The position numbers were made by a program, and so were the translations under genes. Under the pieces are notes generated by a model. That model did no database searches. It was not told the origin of the DNA and saw only the letters and a program-made list of their open reading frames with translations. Below are positions 1 to 10,466 of a stretch of DNA of 64,000 bases, piece after piece. The DNA comes from Cerrena zonata (Eukaryota; Basidiomycota; Agaricomycetes; Polyporales; Cerrenaceae), in contig JASBNA010000004.1 of NCBI GenBank assembly GCA_038087015.1, positions 62,001 through 126,000 of the forward strand, given 5' to 3'. The first letter of the stretch is position 1; the number at the start of each line of letters is the position of its first letter.

Positions 1-2496
1 TGGTGGTGTGCTCGAAGTGCCGCTCTTTGTTGTTGCTGAGAGTACTAACATAAAGTATCTCATGATTAGTGTCCTTTATCAACGTTTTGTTCTGTCTATC
101 GACGAACCGCTAATTGGTGTTGAGGTTTGCGACAACAGCTCGGTTGTGCATGTGCATTTCGGTTGGTTGGATCCAACAGCAAAAGTTGTAAGTGCCTCCT
201 ACTTCTGGTGTCCATGATTTTTAATGAAATCTGGCTCAGCCAATCACGCATATTGCATATGCTTCAGGGAGTTCTATGTCAGGACATTACGACTTGAGAA
301 ATGTATCGGCGGCACATGATTTTGCGCGACTGATTCATAGTCTTCGAGCTCAGGCACAAAGAATATCAGAATCAATGCGTAGACCTAGTATCAGGAAGTT
401 CTGCTGGTGTCTTGACCATATCAGTTTGAGAAGGGTAAATCCTTGCAAAGCATCGATCATAAAGGTCGCACATTGGTTGATAGACCTTCCTATCAAGCAC
501 AGACGTTCTAGGTGGGTCCGGGTATTAATACAATACCATGGTTATTGCTCTAACCAGAAATACAGATCGAGCTCATGTCCCGCCGTCTGCTGGCATCCTG
601 TTGATGTCGTCGGGGTCAAATCTCATCGCAGTGACGGAGATGCCGTCATGCACAGCTCGATCTTTGATGAAGATGAGCTCGATGCAGTCAAGTCAGTGCC
701 GTAAACCTTCCATATCACATAGTTCAAGATCTAAAAGTTACTGTATAGTCAAAACTCTTCTTCCGAAGATAACGATGCCTTTGAAAACCTCAGTGCTCTG
801 CTTACAGAACCTCTCGACAAAGATTTCCTATTGGACACTTATCTATTTGAGCGCGATGCCATTTTCATCGGTAATCTGCCTCCATTCAAAGCCCTTCCCC
901 ATCGGGAGCACATGGAGACCATGTATAACTTGTACAACGAGTTCAGCGGTGTTGTAGCTATCAAGAAGTGGGACTCAAATGTATGTGTATGTTGCCTCAA
1001 ACCCGAGTCGTTTTAACACTGACCGTCTTTTTCAGGATTATGTTCTCTCTCACTTCTGTAGCAAATATCTACGAAGTTACTGCGACACTCTCGTTGAGCA
1101 GAACCAAAGCTCCCTCCGCACAGAGCTCGCCCCAGCCCCCCTTGATGACAGCTTTGTTACTCTTCTTGAAGAGAAATTAGACATCATTCTACTGCCTATC
1201 CATTATCTTTCGTGTATAGTCAACGGTGAAGAGGACGATCCGAGCTTATATCGCCATCTCTGGGACTATTTCTTTGCTGCCTTCTGTTATAAGGACGGAC
1301 CCGTAGAGGATCATATTGATTTATGGTAAGGGTATATTTCTCATGTCGTACCACTAACTAACGATCCTACGTAACACAGTTTTGACGTAAATGTTCGCAC
1401 GTCGAGGAATCGTCACGCGGACATGCTTCAAGATGTTCTGCGTAGCGAGAGCGGTGGTGGACAACCTGTCATGACGGTCGCTGATGTCAAGGAATATACA
1501 CAAGCGTTGTCGCGCGATGCGATATCACGTTGTTCAACTGATGCGATGAGGTCAACAGAATTCGTCGTTCACGATGCTTTGTCCACGGGATTCTCCTCAC
1601 ACCGTTACATATTCTCAACCTGTGAACTGGAAGATTGTTTCTTTTCTGAAATGGTGTTGTCCCGTGCACAAACTGAACCTTCGGAAGGGTTGTGCGATAT
1701 GGTCGCCCTTCGACCAGCAGTCTTCAAGACTCCTCGCCTCCAGGGGACGGTTGCATGCTCTCTAGATTGCTCCTTTATTATACCCCAAGCCTCCCCGTCT
1801 TATGAAGTGGATCCTCAGTGTGAGGTACCTCGACCTTTTCTGGGCATTCAAGGTCGATATCACGGTCATCCTCCTGAAGATTACGACCTAAAATGGACAC
1901 CTGGCGGAGTACGCTCTCTTCCAGAAATTTCACCGGCGAAGTCCGATGGTCCCTTCATGCTACCCTTCATCGTAGCCCTTTGTATTGCGAGTTATGAAGG
2001 CTATTGGGATTCTACACAGCGAATATCCATACATCTTGTGTCTGCTGTCGATCTCTATGCTAACCTCGGCGTAAAGGACCATCCGGTATGGGGACTTCTC
2101 ATCGGTGGGATGCGATGCGGTGTACTCATGGCCTGGCGATCGTCGGTAAATAATGTGAGTAGTTGTGTTGTTTGTGAAGTGTAGGGATATAAAACTAATG
2201 TATTTCCATTGCAGCGGACATATATCTATCAACGGCTGATTCGGGTATATAACATAACTATTCCCTACGAGGCCATGCAGTTCGCCTCATTTCTCGCACG
2301 AGTAAGAGACTCTCAGCGAGCATTGCCTTGCAGTAAGGTTATTATGTCACACTTCAAAAAGTCCGAAATGGCTTCACCAGTGGACAGTCAGGATACATCT
2401 CATGTCGTGTTGACCATGGATTCGAATTGCACAGATCCGAAGGGGGAGTGGTCTAAATGGATGAAGGCGAAACAACTACGTGAATGTGCCATGTAA
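1..2496 (+). CDS. Unrecognised fungal protein family, copy A (5' end outside window)
   Basis: Partial gene; function unknown. Exons read as <1-187, 240-511, 566-691, 749-980, 1036-1325, 1380-2154 and 2215-2496, giving 720 residues to a TAA stop. Introns are 52-60 nt with GT-AG ends. The model is supported by exon-by-exon similarity to copy B (52242-55498): all introns fall at the same places and phases, and blocks such as PLFVVAxSTNIKYLMIS, FERDxIFIxNL, EEKLDIILLP and IPYEAMQFA are shared. The third visible exon (566-691) is poorly conserved and its acceptor was chosen by phase. I see no signal peptide, membrane span or catalytic motif. The missing N-terminus should hold roughly 240 residues if copy B is a guide. 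A partial duplicate of its last exon follows at 2521-2580 and a MITE at 3061. No disabling mutation is visible, so it may be functional. Confidence 0.72.
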
Positions 2497-3058
2497 CTAT
2501 ACAATATTGGGTTAGTTTTATTGAATCCTTCCGAGGCCATGCAATTTGTTGCCTTCCTACTTCGTGTAAGGGTTGACCTACCGGAACTAGTAGTCAATGA
2601 TCCTGAGGCCTTAGGGATGTACGAGAACTCTAAATCGTGTCAGATAGAATACACCTTTGACGTCAATATAATCCAACGTGGACCAAGGTGTTTCAGAGTC
2701 TAATGCCCAAGGAGGTGAACAGCTTATAGCAGTGACTATATTGCGCGGCCGAATGAATTGACTGGACTTTTAGCAATCTGAGGCTTTCGGGGCTATAGGC
2801 GTAGTGAGTTGAATTTTGTTATCAGCTCCCAACATTTCAATGTTTCAACACTGATTCTGCAAACCACAATATCAGAGACGTCGGCATTTTACTCATGGAG
2901 CTATGTAGAGGCTGTAGCTGAGCCTAGCTGTGACATACTGTATACCAAGAGTAAAAACGGACGCCCCATGACTACTTGTAATTCGGATGCGTTAGAAGAC
3001 GAGAGGTTCTCTATCAAGCCCAGTGACTCGGGGCTCGATATAAGTCTAACATCCAAGT
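2497..3058. other. Intergenic, with a relic of the copy A last exon and a diverged repeat
   Basis: No gene supported. Positions 2521-2580 resemble the start of the last exon of copy A (shared EAMQF.xFL.RVR), about two thirds identical over 49 nt, so this looks like a diverged partial duplication. Positions about 2801-2917 are one member of a dispersed repeat that recurs near 5809-5900. The plus-strand open frame at 2809-3093 runs into the MITE and has no recognisable product. Confidence 0.5.
2801..2917 (+). repeat. Diverged dispersed repeat, unit 1
   Basis: Similar by eye to 5809-5900. The best block is 2871-2902 against 5863-5896, reading TCxGAGAxGTCGGCxTTTT then CTCAxGGA in both. A weaker match to the middle of this unit lies at about 4096-4126 (TTTCAAxGTTxCAACxCTGA). 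The units flank the APH-like gene. No coding content is recognised; it may be remains of an old transposon or of a duplicated flank. Confidence 0.4.
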
Positions 3059-3060
3059 TA

Positions 3061-3090
3061 CAGCTCTTTCGGAAAACCTTGTCGCACGCC
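3061..3090 (+). repeat. MITE left terminal inverted repeat
   Basis: 30 bp starting directly after TA at 3059-3060. It is the reverse complement of 3400-3429 with one mismatch, at position 24-25 of the repeat (TCGCACG against TCACACG). Confidence 0.85.
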
Positions 3091-3399
3091 TGATTTTTAT
3101 TTATTTACGGACGCATCAATATTGGGCGCTCAAGCCCTTCTTGTTACCAAAAGCAGTAGCTCATGATGATTTTGATATCCCACGCTTAACAAGCACTAAA
3201 TGCCTGAAGTCATAATTGAACACTCTGTTGGGCTCGGTTTGCACTGTAAAAGAATGTCTGATATCACTGAATATATATGCACAGATATAGTACAGTAAAC
3301 AATGCACTAACCCACTAAATATACCATAAGTCGTCAGTTGGGCCTTTAGAGTACCCGCTGGTAGCGAAGCGCCTAATGCGACTTTCAAAAAAAAAAAAA

Positions 3400-3429
3400 G
3401 GCGTGTGACAAGGTTTTCCGAAAGAGCTG
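3400..3429 (-). repeat. MITE right terminal inverted repeat
   Basis: 30 bp ending directly before TA at 3430-3431, complementary to the left end at 29 of 30 positions. Confidence 0.85.
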
Positions 3430-3431
3430 TA

Positions 3432-4270
3432 ATGGATGCCTTTCCGTAGGCATTTAGAACGAGTTCTAAATCATAATCTGGTTGAAAACCCCTTGAGACG
3501 CTTGTTGGCCGAAGTGCCGCTGAGCGGTACCATCGTATCGGAAATGGCAGGTGCGTTGTAGACTTGCAATCTGGAAGGGGGGGTACCCCCCCTAGTTGTA
3601 AACCTGGTTGTAAACACCATTTTAGACGCGGAATCGACCATTTCGGATCTGCGAGGGAGGATGAATACCATGTTATGAGCATATTCTCCTTCTGTGCCAT
3701 CCTCAATTGTGAGACATTGAGGGTTGCTACTCCCACAGTGCATTTGTGAATGTCTGTAGCGTATCTTAGGCTGTAGTTCACGTTACACACGGTAACTTGT
3801 AGGGAGAAAGTATGTATTTAGGCAAAGTAAAGTCCATCATAGGGAATACCATGGGTTTTTACAGCAGTAATAGCTGCAGTGCATTTGAGGGCCTTATACA
3901 TTCAAAAAACTATAGACTAAGGTAGGCCAAAAGGCAGTGAAAAGAGAATACCTATGTTTTCTGGTATATCACAACACCGTGGGAAAATGTCGAATAGTTC
4001 AACATCTTAAAATCTCTTGTTCGTGCAGCGGGGGAATAGAATTTACAATCAATATCACGATTGTAGTAGATGCCTACAGCTTGAGCGCTTGAATGTGGGA
4101 AGTTTCAACGTTCCAACGCTGAATCTTCCTTTGGCAAGTACATGATATATGTATATTCAAGTACAATATTATGGCTCATGCGTTCATGCCCTATTCACAA
4201 CCCCAATAAAGCCTGCCACCATCGTCTCACCATCCTGTACGGACTTTAACTCTGCGCCTTAGCTACGCCC
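3432..4270. other. Intergenic upstream of the APH-like gene
   Basis: No gene supported. It contains a perfect 16-bp palindrome at 3577-3592 (seven G, TA, seven C) and a weak relative of the dispersed repeat near 4096-4126. A 209-codon minus-strand open frame at 3161-3790 crosses the whole right half of the MITE and has no recognisable sequence. Confidence 0.4.
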
Positions 4271-5325
4271 ATGGGTGCTGTATCCAGCTCGTCTATACTT
4301 GGCTTCTTCCAGCCGCCACCTATCCTCGCGATATCCCAACAGATGCCCATGAAAGCTGAGCAGGGTAGTAATGTTGTACGTACCCCCTTGTCTTAAATTT
4401 TTCTTTACTCATCTATATTCAATAGTTAATGTCGTGGAGCGATATCCAACACCTTCCAGATGATGAACTCCTGGAACTAGGCCGGACATCTCCCGCAGTG
4501 CCTCTCATGAAACCATGCGACAGAACCATCCACCGAGTCTGCATGGATACCGTCACTAAGGGTTTGGTATCTACACATGAAGTTGCTGCACTTGAACTAG
4601 TGAAATCAACAACGACGATCCCTGTCCCAGCTGTTCGAAGATTCATTTTCGAGCCAGATTCACATGGTCAGCATGGTCAACTCTTTATGGAGTTCATTCC
4701 TGCTCGCACTCTGGATCAACGCTGGCCACATTTGAGCTTATGGCGTAAGCTCATTGTTGTCTGGACACTGAGAGGATATGTTCGCCAGCTTCGCAAGATA
4801 CCCTTGCCCCAGACAGATCAGGGCCCACGTCCTGGTCCACTCGGTGACAAACCTTCAGAATGCGAAGGACTATTATTCGGTGACTACGTATGTTTATGTC
4901 CTCAATAGTTATAGTTCGCCGAAAATTGACATTTCATAATTTGTATTCAGGGCGGGGGTCCGTTTAACAACTATTCCGAACTCACCGACTGGTACGCACA
5001 TAAGCTTGCAGTCGCACAAAAAATGAATAAGGCGCCGAACAATGCAAGACCTTTCGATAATACGAGGCCTTTGGTATTTACACACCTAGACCTGACGCCA
5101 TTTAATATCATCCTCGATGACTCAAACCGTCTGTGGATTATTGACTGGGGCTTCTCTGGTATATATCCAGAGTGGTTTGAGTACGCTTGTATGATGCGCA
5201 ACTGGCAAGTACTTGGGGGGTGGTATGGCAAGTATATTTGTCAGTTCGTGGCTGGGAGGTTTGAACGGCAATATCAGTTCATCCTTCATATTGCATGGGC
5301 ATTAGCTCGAGGCATGTTTATGTGA
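4271..5325 (+). CDS. APH-fold (aminoglycoside phosphotransferase-like) protein
   Basis: Kinase-like fold protein of the APH family, common and multi-copy in mushrooms; the substrate is unknown and is probably not an antibiotic. Exons 4271-4375, 4426-4887 and 4951-5325 give 313 residues. The 63-nt second intron (4888-4950) is well supported. The first exon (35 residues) is inferred from phase-keeping GT-AG ends; otherwise translation starts at 4429 with MSWSDI (277 residues). The core motif HLDLTPFN puts the catalytic-loop H234, D236 and N241 in place, and IIDW supplies the metal-binding D254. The N-lobe segment LELGRTSPAVPL and the LFMEFI hinge are typical of the fungal branch. Diverged repeats lie on both sides. 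Confidence 0.82.
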
Positions 5326-5988
5326 GATGCAGTATTTGCACTCATCGCGATACAATAAGGGATAAGGTTTTTTACTTTCAACATCACTGTAGTTTCATGG
5401 ATTCGAGTCTCGGGGGTTCTATCATATATGTGCAATGTTTGCAACAATGAGATTGAAAAGTAGGGGTCATATATCCCTCAGGCTGAATTCTACAAGGGCG
5501 ATGGGTGTCCACAATATTGTGCCTGTCTGCAATCTATTGTATAGGGATTCAGCGACCTCTCATGTCCTTACATGGAACATAGTAAATATCTCATCGTGAA
5601 TACTATGCAGTACTGGATTTTATATACATGTAAAGTGTCTGTTAGCTCTCATATGTTGGGCAACAATTTAGGTGAATTGCAGGCTGTTTGGGAGGAGGAA
5701 ATGGCGAGACGTTGACCAATCTAGCAAGCTTTTGCTGCGCAGTGGCATATTCGAATATATTAGAGCGTCCTAGCAGACGGTAATCCACTAGTTTCGAGGC
5801 TGATGATGTAGTGGGCCAGATTCCATTATGCCAGCTTTCAACAGTTCAATACTTGTTCAAGGTGTCTGAGATGTCGGCCTTTTGCTCACGGAACTAATAT
5901 GAAAACAGCGACAGAATAGGAGATAGGTACTGCTGTGATTTATTTGGTCCAACATAAAGCACAGCCCAATGACAAGATATCCTTTGCG
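5326..5988. other. Intergenic between the APH-like and SQS1-like genes (convergent ends)
   Basis: No gene supported. It holds the two 3' flanks and the second unit of the dispersed repeat at about 5809-5900. A T-loop-like string at 5401-5412 was examined as part of a tRNA and rejected. Confidence 0.4.
5809..5900 (+). repeat. Diverged dispersed repeat, unit 2
   Basis: Counterpart of 2801-2917 in the same orientation. It shares GTAGTG at the left, CAACAxTTCAAT in the middle and the TCxGAGAxGTCGGC block at the right, with a gap of about 18 nt between the last two. Confidence 0.4.
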
Positions 5989-8900
5989 TCATGATACTGT
6001 GGCACCAAGTCCTAATTTCGTTTTCTTCATAACAGCTACCAAAGGAATATCCAAACCACCAGATAAACCAATCTTATCGCCTTCAGACCAACCCATAGCA
6101 GCAAGCATCTGGAATCCAATGTTGGATTGTCCGATCTTCGGCGCAGCCTAGAAAACTGTCAAGAATTATCTTCAACACAGGAACGGATGTACGTACCTTT
6201 CCAACCTCTTCGCCTTCCTTGTGTTTCGCGAGAGAAGAAACCTTGTTTGGTCCTCCACGATCAGGACCTTGCCAAGAAGAATCGACGGACCTCAGAATTT
6301 TTCTGATCTTGTTCTCGTTGATATTGATACCGCTCATCGTGGTCTTGGTCAATGTGGTATAACGCTGATCTCCTTTACCTTTACTCGGACTCTTCAAATG
6401 AAATGCGTTGGCAAGTTCGTGTATCTTGGCTCTCGTACCCTTATTTGCAGGTGGGAGAGCCATGGTATGAGGGCCGCCAAGGTCGGCTAGGAACCGACGA
6501 ATTTGTTGTTCGAGACTGACGAGATCGCGGACCTGATTGGGGAGTTCTGCACTTGAACGAGCAGCAGCCAGGGATGCTTTCATTCCCTTCTTGCCTCTTT
6601 TCTTGGGTACAAGAGGATCCGCTGCTAATTCGAGGCGCTGGGCGGCACGTTTACGCTTATTCTCTGCCTTCTTTTCGCGATCCTTCTTCCATTGAGCCTC
6701 CAGGTGAGGTGGAACAGATTTATCTTTCCCAGTTTCTATATCCCGTTGTCAGATTAGATGACAAAAATTATGCTTGTAAAGAAACATACGAGCAGGACGA
6801 GCAACTAACTCCTCGTATTCATCGCGGCCCCAAGAACCATTTCTTATGGCATTGAATACACGGTTTCGATCCTTGCGCGACAGGATCTCCTGACCCTCGT
6901 CAACAAATGACTACCAAGGAGGTGAGTAACGATTTATGATGGAGGAATGTATTTCAAACCTGTATATGTGCGATGAACCTGTTATCCTGGTCAGCCCATG
7001 ACTCATCTAAAGCCATCTCCATAGCATCGTCGTCATCTTCACTACCACCGACATCAACATCGGCGCGTTGTTTGCCCTTGTTCATTTTGCGAATGCGGTC
7101 TAATCGTGCTTGGAAGCTACCCGAAGGGTGGTCGTCTTCACTCGAAGAGTCGAAGTCGTCATCGCCTTCAGCAACGAGTAATTGTTCCTCCTTACGAACG
7201 ACTGCTTCCATTTCTTCATCTTCCTCGCTGCTTTCGTCATCGTCATCGTCTTCATCATCTTCGTCTTCGCCGTTTTCGCCCTCGCCTTCCTGATCTTCCC
7301 GTCGGATACGCTCGATATCCGCAATATCGTCCATACTGATATGTCTCGAACCCTCCCCGCCCATACTGTTCACGAATCGCATCATAGCTTTCAAATCCAA
7401 CTCGCCGTCCAACTCCATCCCATCCAACCCATTCGAAATTCCTTCTACAGCTTCATCGCCATCGGTATCATCTCCCCAATCAACGTCAGAGTCCCCTCTC
7501 CTCTGCTCATTTCTCCTAGGGATCTTTCTTCTTTCCGTTCGCCTCCTCTCGAAGATGGGCTTCTGAGAGCATGGCACCGTAAGAGCCGAAGTGATGGAGT
7601 TTACGAGCTGAACGTGCAGCCTTAGACTTCTTGAGGAGTGAGCGAGGTGTATTTACTGGATGAACCATCCGTTCGAGTTTCGAGGGGGTGGAAGATAGTT
7701 TCGTGAAGGAGAACGACTCGAAAGAGGGAACTGGTGCCGTAACCGGGGCGCTCTCAGTTTTTTCTACTAGTGTTGAGCAAGATGCCTCTGGAATGATGGT
7801 CACAGTTTCGGACTCCTGAGTAGTCGTCGTCGTCATCGTAGTAGGAGTAGTGGAAGATTCTACCTCCATGGATAGATCGAGTGCGGTGTCGATAGTGACG
7901 CCGTGCATGGGTTCTACTTTTTCAGAGAAAGTCGTGGTTGTATTTGCGACTTCACTCTTGACTGCTGTGAGAGCTTCTGATTCACCGACCAAGACGGTAG
8001 ATGACTCGGGTGATAGCGATGGTTCCATAGGTGGTGTCAGCCCAGTTAGAATTGATGTGGTCGGCAACAACTTGAATTCGACTTTCTCTTCGACCGGGGT
8101 AACGGGTCCTGCGCGCGGGTGGGGGGCTACATAGACGATTTCCTCGTCGTCTCCCTCTGGTATACCTAGTATATTCGCTGTGGAGCGAGATGAATTGCTA
8201 AAGATGTGCGAAACGGAGGCAGGACTGGGATCTATGTAGAAACCAGTGAACTTCTCCTCAACGATAGCAGTCTCTCCGCTAGGTCTGTTAGAGAGAGTTG
8301 CGGCAATAGTATCAACTTGTGCTTGTATGCGGCCGACTTCAGAGAAATCGATTTCCTCGAGCTCCTCTTCTAGCTGTTCGTCATTTTCTTCTGCAGCCTC
8401 GTTGAAAATTTGTGATACCTTGTCCGCGGTGGGGACGTGACTTTCTTCACCTTCTACAAAGAGTCTTAATCTTGATAAATATAAAATAAAGGCATAAAAT
8501 ACCAGGTTTTTCTACAGCCGCTTTGAGAATATCTTCTTCCTCTTTGAATAATGTTGCTGTATGCACAGAACGTACAAATACGATGGGCTTGAGCATCGGT
8601 CTGTCTTCGTACAATAATTTAGAAAGTGGCGCATTTGGACCAGACTTCGATTTCGACCCTCTCCCTCTCTGAGGGCCATAGAACGACGGTTGCCCCCGAC
8701 CACGACTGGGGGAACCATTATAGTTTGGTGTCTGTCTTCCAGAGTTTCCCCGGCCGCGACCTCGAGGAGTGCTCGTTCCCCGGGGGGTTGGATAACCACT
8801 CCCACCTCCTCTACCTCTTGAGCCAGGCGTGTACGATCCACGTTTCGGGCCATCAGTATGATATACTAAAGCGGAGAATATAAATTGTATATTTGTTTGA

Positions 8901-9106
8901 GATTGAGGCATTGATACAAGCGTACCTGGCTCTTCTGCGTACTGTTGAATTTCGGAATCGATCTCGTTCATCGAAATATATTTCCCTCCTCCTCTCCCTC
9001 TATTAGAGTCTGGAGTTCCTCGTCCTCTACCACGACCATCTCCGCGGCCTCCACGAAAGCCTCCACCACGGTTGGAACCTCTACCAGACTTGCTGCCACG
9101 ACCCAT
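5989..9106 (-). CDS. SQS1: SQS1-like RNA-binding protein with R3H and G-patch domains (probable frameshift)
   Basis: Resembles yeast Sqs1/Pfa1, a G-patch activator of the Prp43 helicase in splicing and ribosome assembly (family knowledge). Exons on the minus strand: 9106-8926, 8865-8503, 8453-6960, 6910-6790, 6735-6197 and 6147-5989; introns 49-60 nt. The N-terminus is an RGG/GRG-rich region, the middle is long and acidic with runs of D and E, then comes an R3H domain (RFLADL, ALPP, IHELA, GKGDQRY). The extreme C-terminus is a G-patch (IGFQMLAAMGW to MKKTKLGLG). The third exon needs a frame change at 7519-7521, where GGG on the plus strand would have to be GG to keep the frame between the GAMLSEA and RRGDSDVDWG segments. 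With that one base removed the product is 951 residues. It is divergent from USE1, 298 bp away. Confidence 0.8.
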
Positions 9107-9404
9107 CAGCTAGAGAAACAAGTGCGATGTCTAGATTCAAAATAGATATAGAATGGGGTATGCAAGCAGAGAAATATGAAGAAAGATGATGTTCAAGTTG
9201 AGACGGTGCCGAGGAGAGACGGAAATGCAAGAGAGTCACCAATTCTGGAAGTCATAGATCTAATCAGTTCCTCTCCATACTTGATCTAATCTTATCACCT
9301 ACACGTTAACACCAGCATGAGTCGGTGCTTCAAGCTGAACTCATACATACTCGACCGCTGCTATTCTCCCCCTGCGCCTGAATCTAATTTATATCTCTTT
9401 CGTT
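9107..9404. promoter_or_regulatory. Shared divergent promoter region, SQS1-like / USE1
   Basis: 298 bp between two start codons pointing away from each other, so both promoters must lie here or overlap the genes. No clear TATA box. The USE1-proximal part is pyrimidine-rich (about 9360-9400), common just upstream of fungal starts. Confidence 0.5.
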
Positions 9405-10466
9405 ATGTCTGTGCGCACCTCAGAACAACTTCTTCATGATCGCGTAAACTTGGCTCGTCTAGTTCGACGACTGGAGAAGTCAGTTGCAAGTGAGCAACTA
9501 GCGTCGAATAACAACACTGGAAACGAGATCGCCTGGGTCAAGTCGCAGGGGACGGTACAGGTCAGCATATCTCTTCTTCACACTCGTTATGTCTAACATG
9601 CGCGTGTAGAAAGTCAAGTTTGCTCGTAAACTCTTGAAACGAGTAGAGCTCTATGATGATCACTCCTCGTGCGTGTGTTTCTAGGTGTAAATTCGATTCG
9701 AGAAACTTGCTGACTAGTCATGATAGGCCAACAGTATTGAATTATGAGGATATCAAGAACTCCCTGAACCGTCTGGATGTTCTTGTTAATGAATATAACA
9801 AGGTACAGCATAATCATCATCAAAGCTAATTATATCGATATCTAAATCCAACTTCAGCGGGTTGCACCGAAACCACAACGACCAGAGCCCATTCTTCCCA
9901 CTATTCCAACCCCTGAGGAACAACCCGCATCTTCTGCACTTCCTATGTCGCATCCAAAGGAACTAGATCTCTCTTTGATTCCTAGCGACACTAACGTTTC
10001 TACTGTCATTTCTCCGGAAGACCTGCTCCTATCGCCGTTGGATTCGACACCTCTTTCGTTGGAAGATGATGGTCTACTCTCCTCCCTTCCTTCTTCTCTT
10101 CCTTCTTCCCGCCTTCCTCTCTCTACTGGCGCAACACAGGGCGGCTCTACGGGGTCAGCAGCAGCACCTGCTTTTCTACAGAATTCTCAAGCACTCCAGG
10201 AAGAACTTTCCGCTCAGCTTGCACAAATGGCAACACAGCTCAAGAACAATACATTGCATTTCGCGTCATCCCTCGATAAGGATAAGTCGATTCTTGGAGA
10301 AGCTCAGGAGAAGCTGGAACGTAATCTCGATGTCATGACGAAGGAGAGAACGAGGTTGAGAGACCATAGCTCGAAGAGTTGGGGGACAACTTGGATTACG
10401 ATCTTGAGTCTTTTGGTTGTCCTGATAGGTTTTTTCCTCACGTTCTCCGTCATTCGTTTGACGTGA
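9405..10466 (+). CDS. USE1: USE1, ER-localised SNARE of Golgi-to-ER retrograde transport
   Basis: Tail-anchored SNARE that acts with Sec20, Ufe1 and Sec22 to fuse COPI vesicles with the ER (family knowledge). Exons 9405-9560, 9610-9668, 9727-9802 and 9858-10466 give 299 residues; introns are 49, 58 and 55 nt. The N-terminal third carries the Use1 pattern (NLARLVRRLE, KFARKLLKRVE, LNRLD). The middle is Ser/Pro-rich. The SNARE helix starts near residue 200 with LQEELSAQLAQMATQLKNN and runs to NLDVMTKERTRL, followed by one hydrophobic membrane anchor (ITILSLLVVLIGFFLTF) and a five-residue tail. Length and anchor position fit the family. Divergent from the SQS1-like gene. Confidence 0.9.

Larger units (their letters stand above)
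3061..3429. mobile_element. MITE-like element, TA target duplication, 30-bp terminal inverted repeats
   Basis: A 369-bp element. Terminal inverted repeats at 3061-3090 and 3400-3429 match at 29 of 30 positions and begin CAGCTCTTTCGG. Each end abuts a TA (3059-3060 and 3430-3431), as left by Tc1/mariner-type transposases. The flanking triplets TTA and TAA are also complementary, so the repeat could be one or two bases longer. Inside the ends the similarity fades but continues in part (GCGCTxxxxxCC motifs near 3128 and 3365). A run of 13 A lies just inside the right end. There is no transposase frame, so this is a non-autonomous element needing an enzyme from elsewhere. I saw no second copy in the window. 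Confidence 0.82.

Noticed and set aside
3161..3790. 209-codon minus-strand open frame
   Set aside because: It runs through the MITE end and unrelated flank, has no motif and low-complexity-free but meaningless sequence.
5395..5416. T-loop-like string GATTCGAGTCTCGGGGG, possible tRNA
   Set aside because: No matching acceptor stem (CCCCCGAG) or D-loop box in the 90 bp on either side.
6973..7339. Plus-strand Ser-rich open frames
   Set aside because: They are the antisense of the acidic D/E-rich stretch of the SQS1-like protein.
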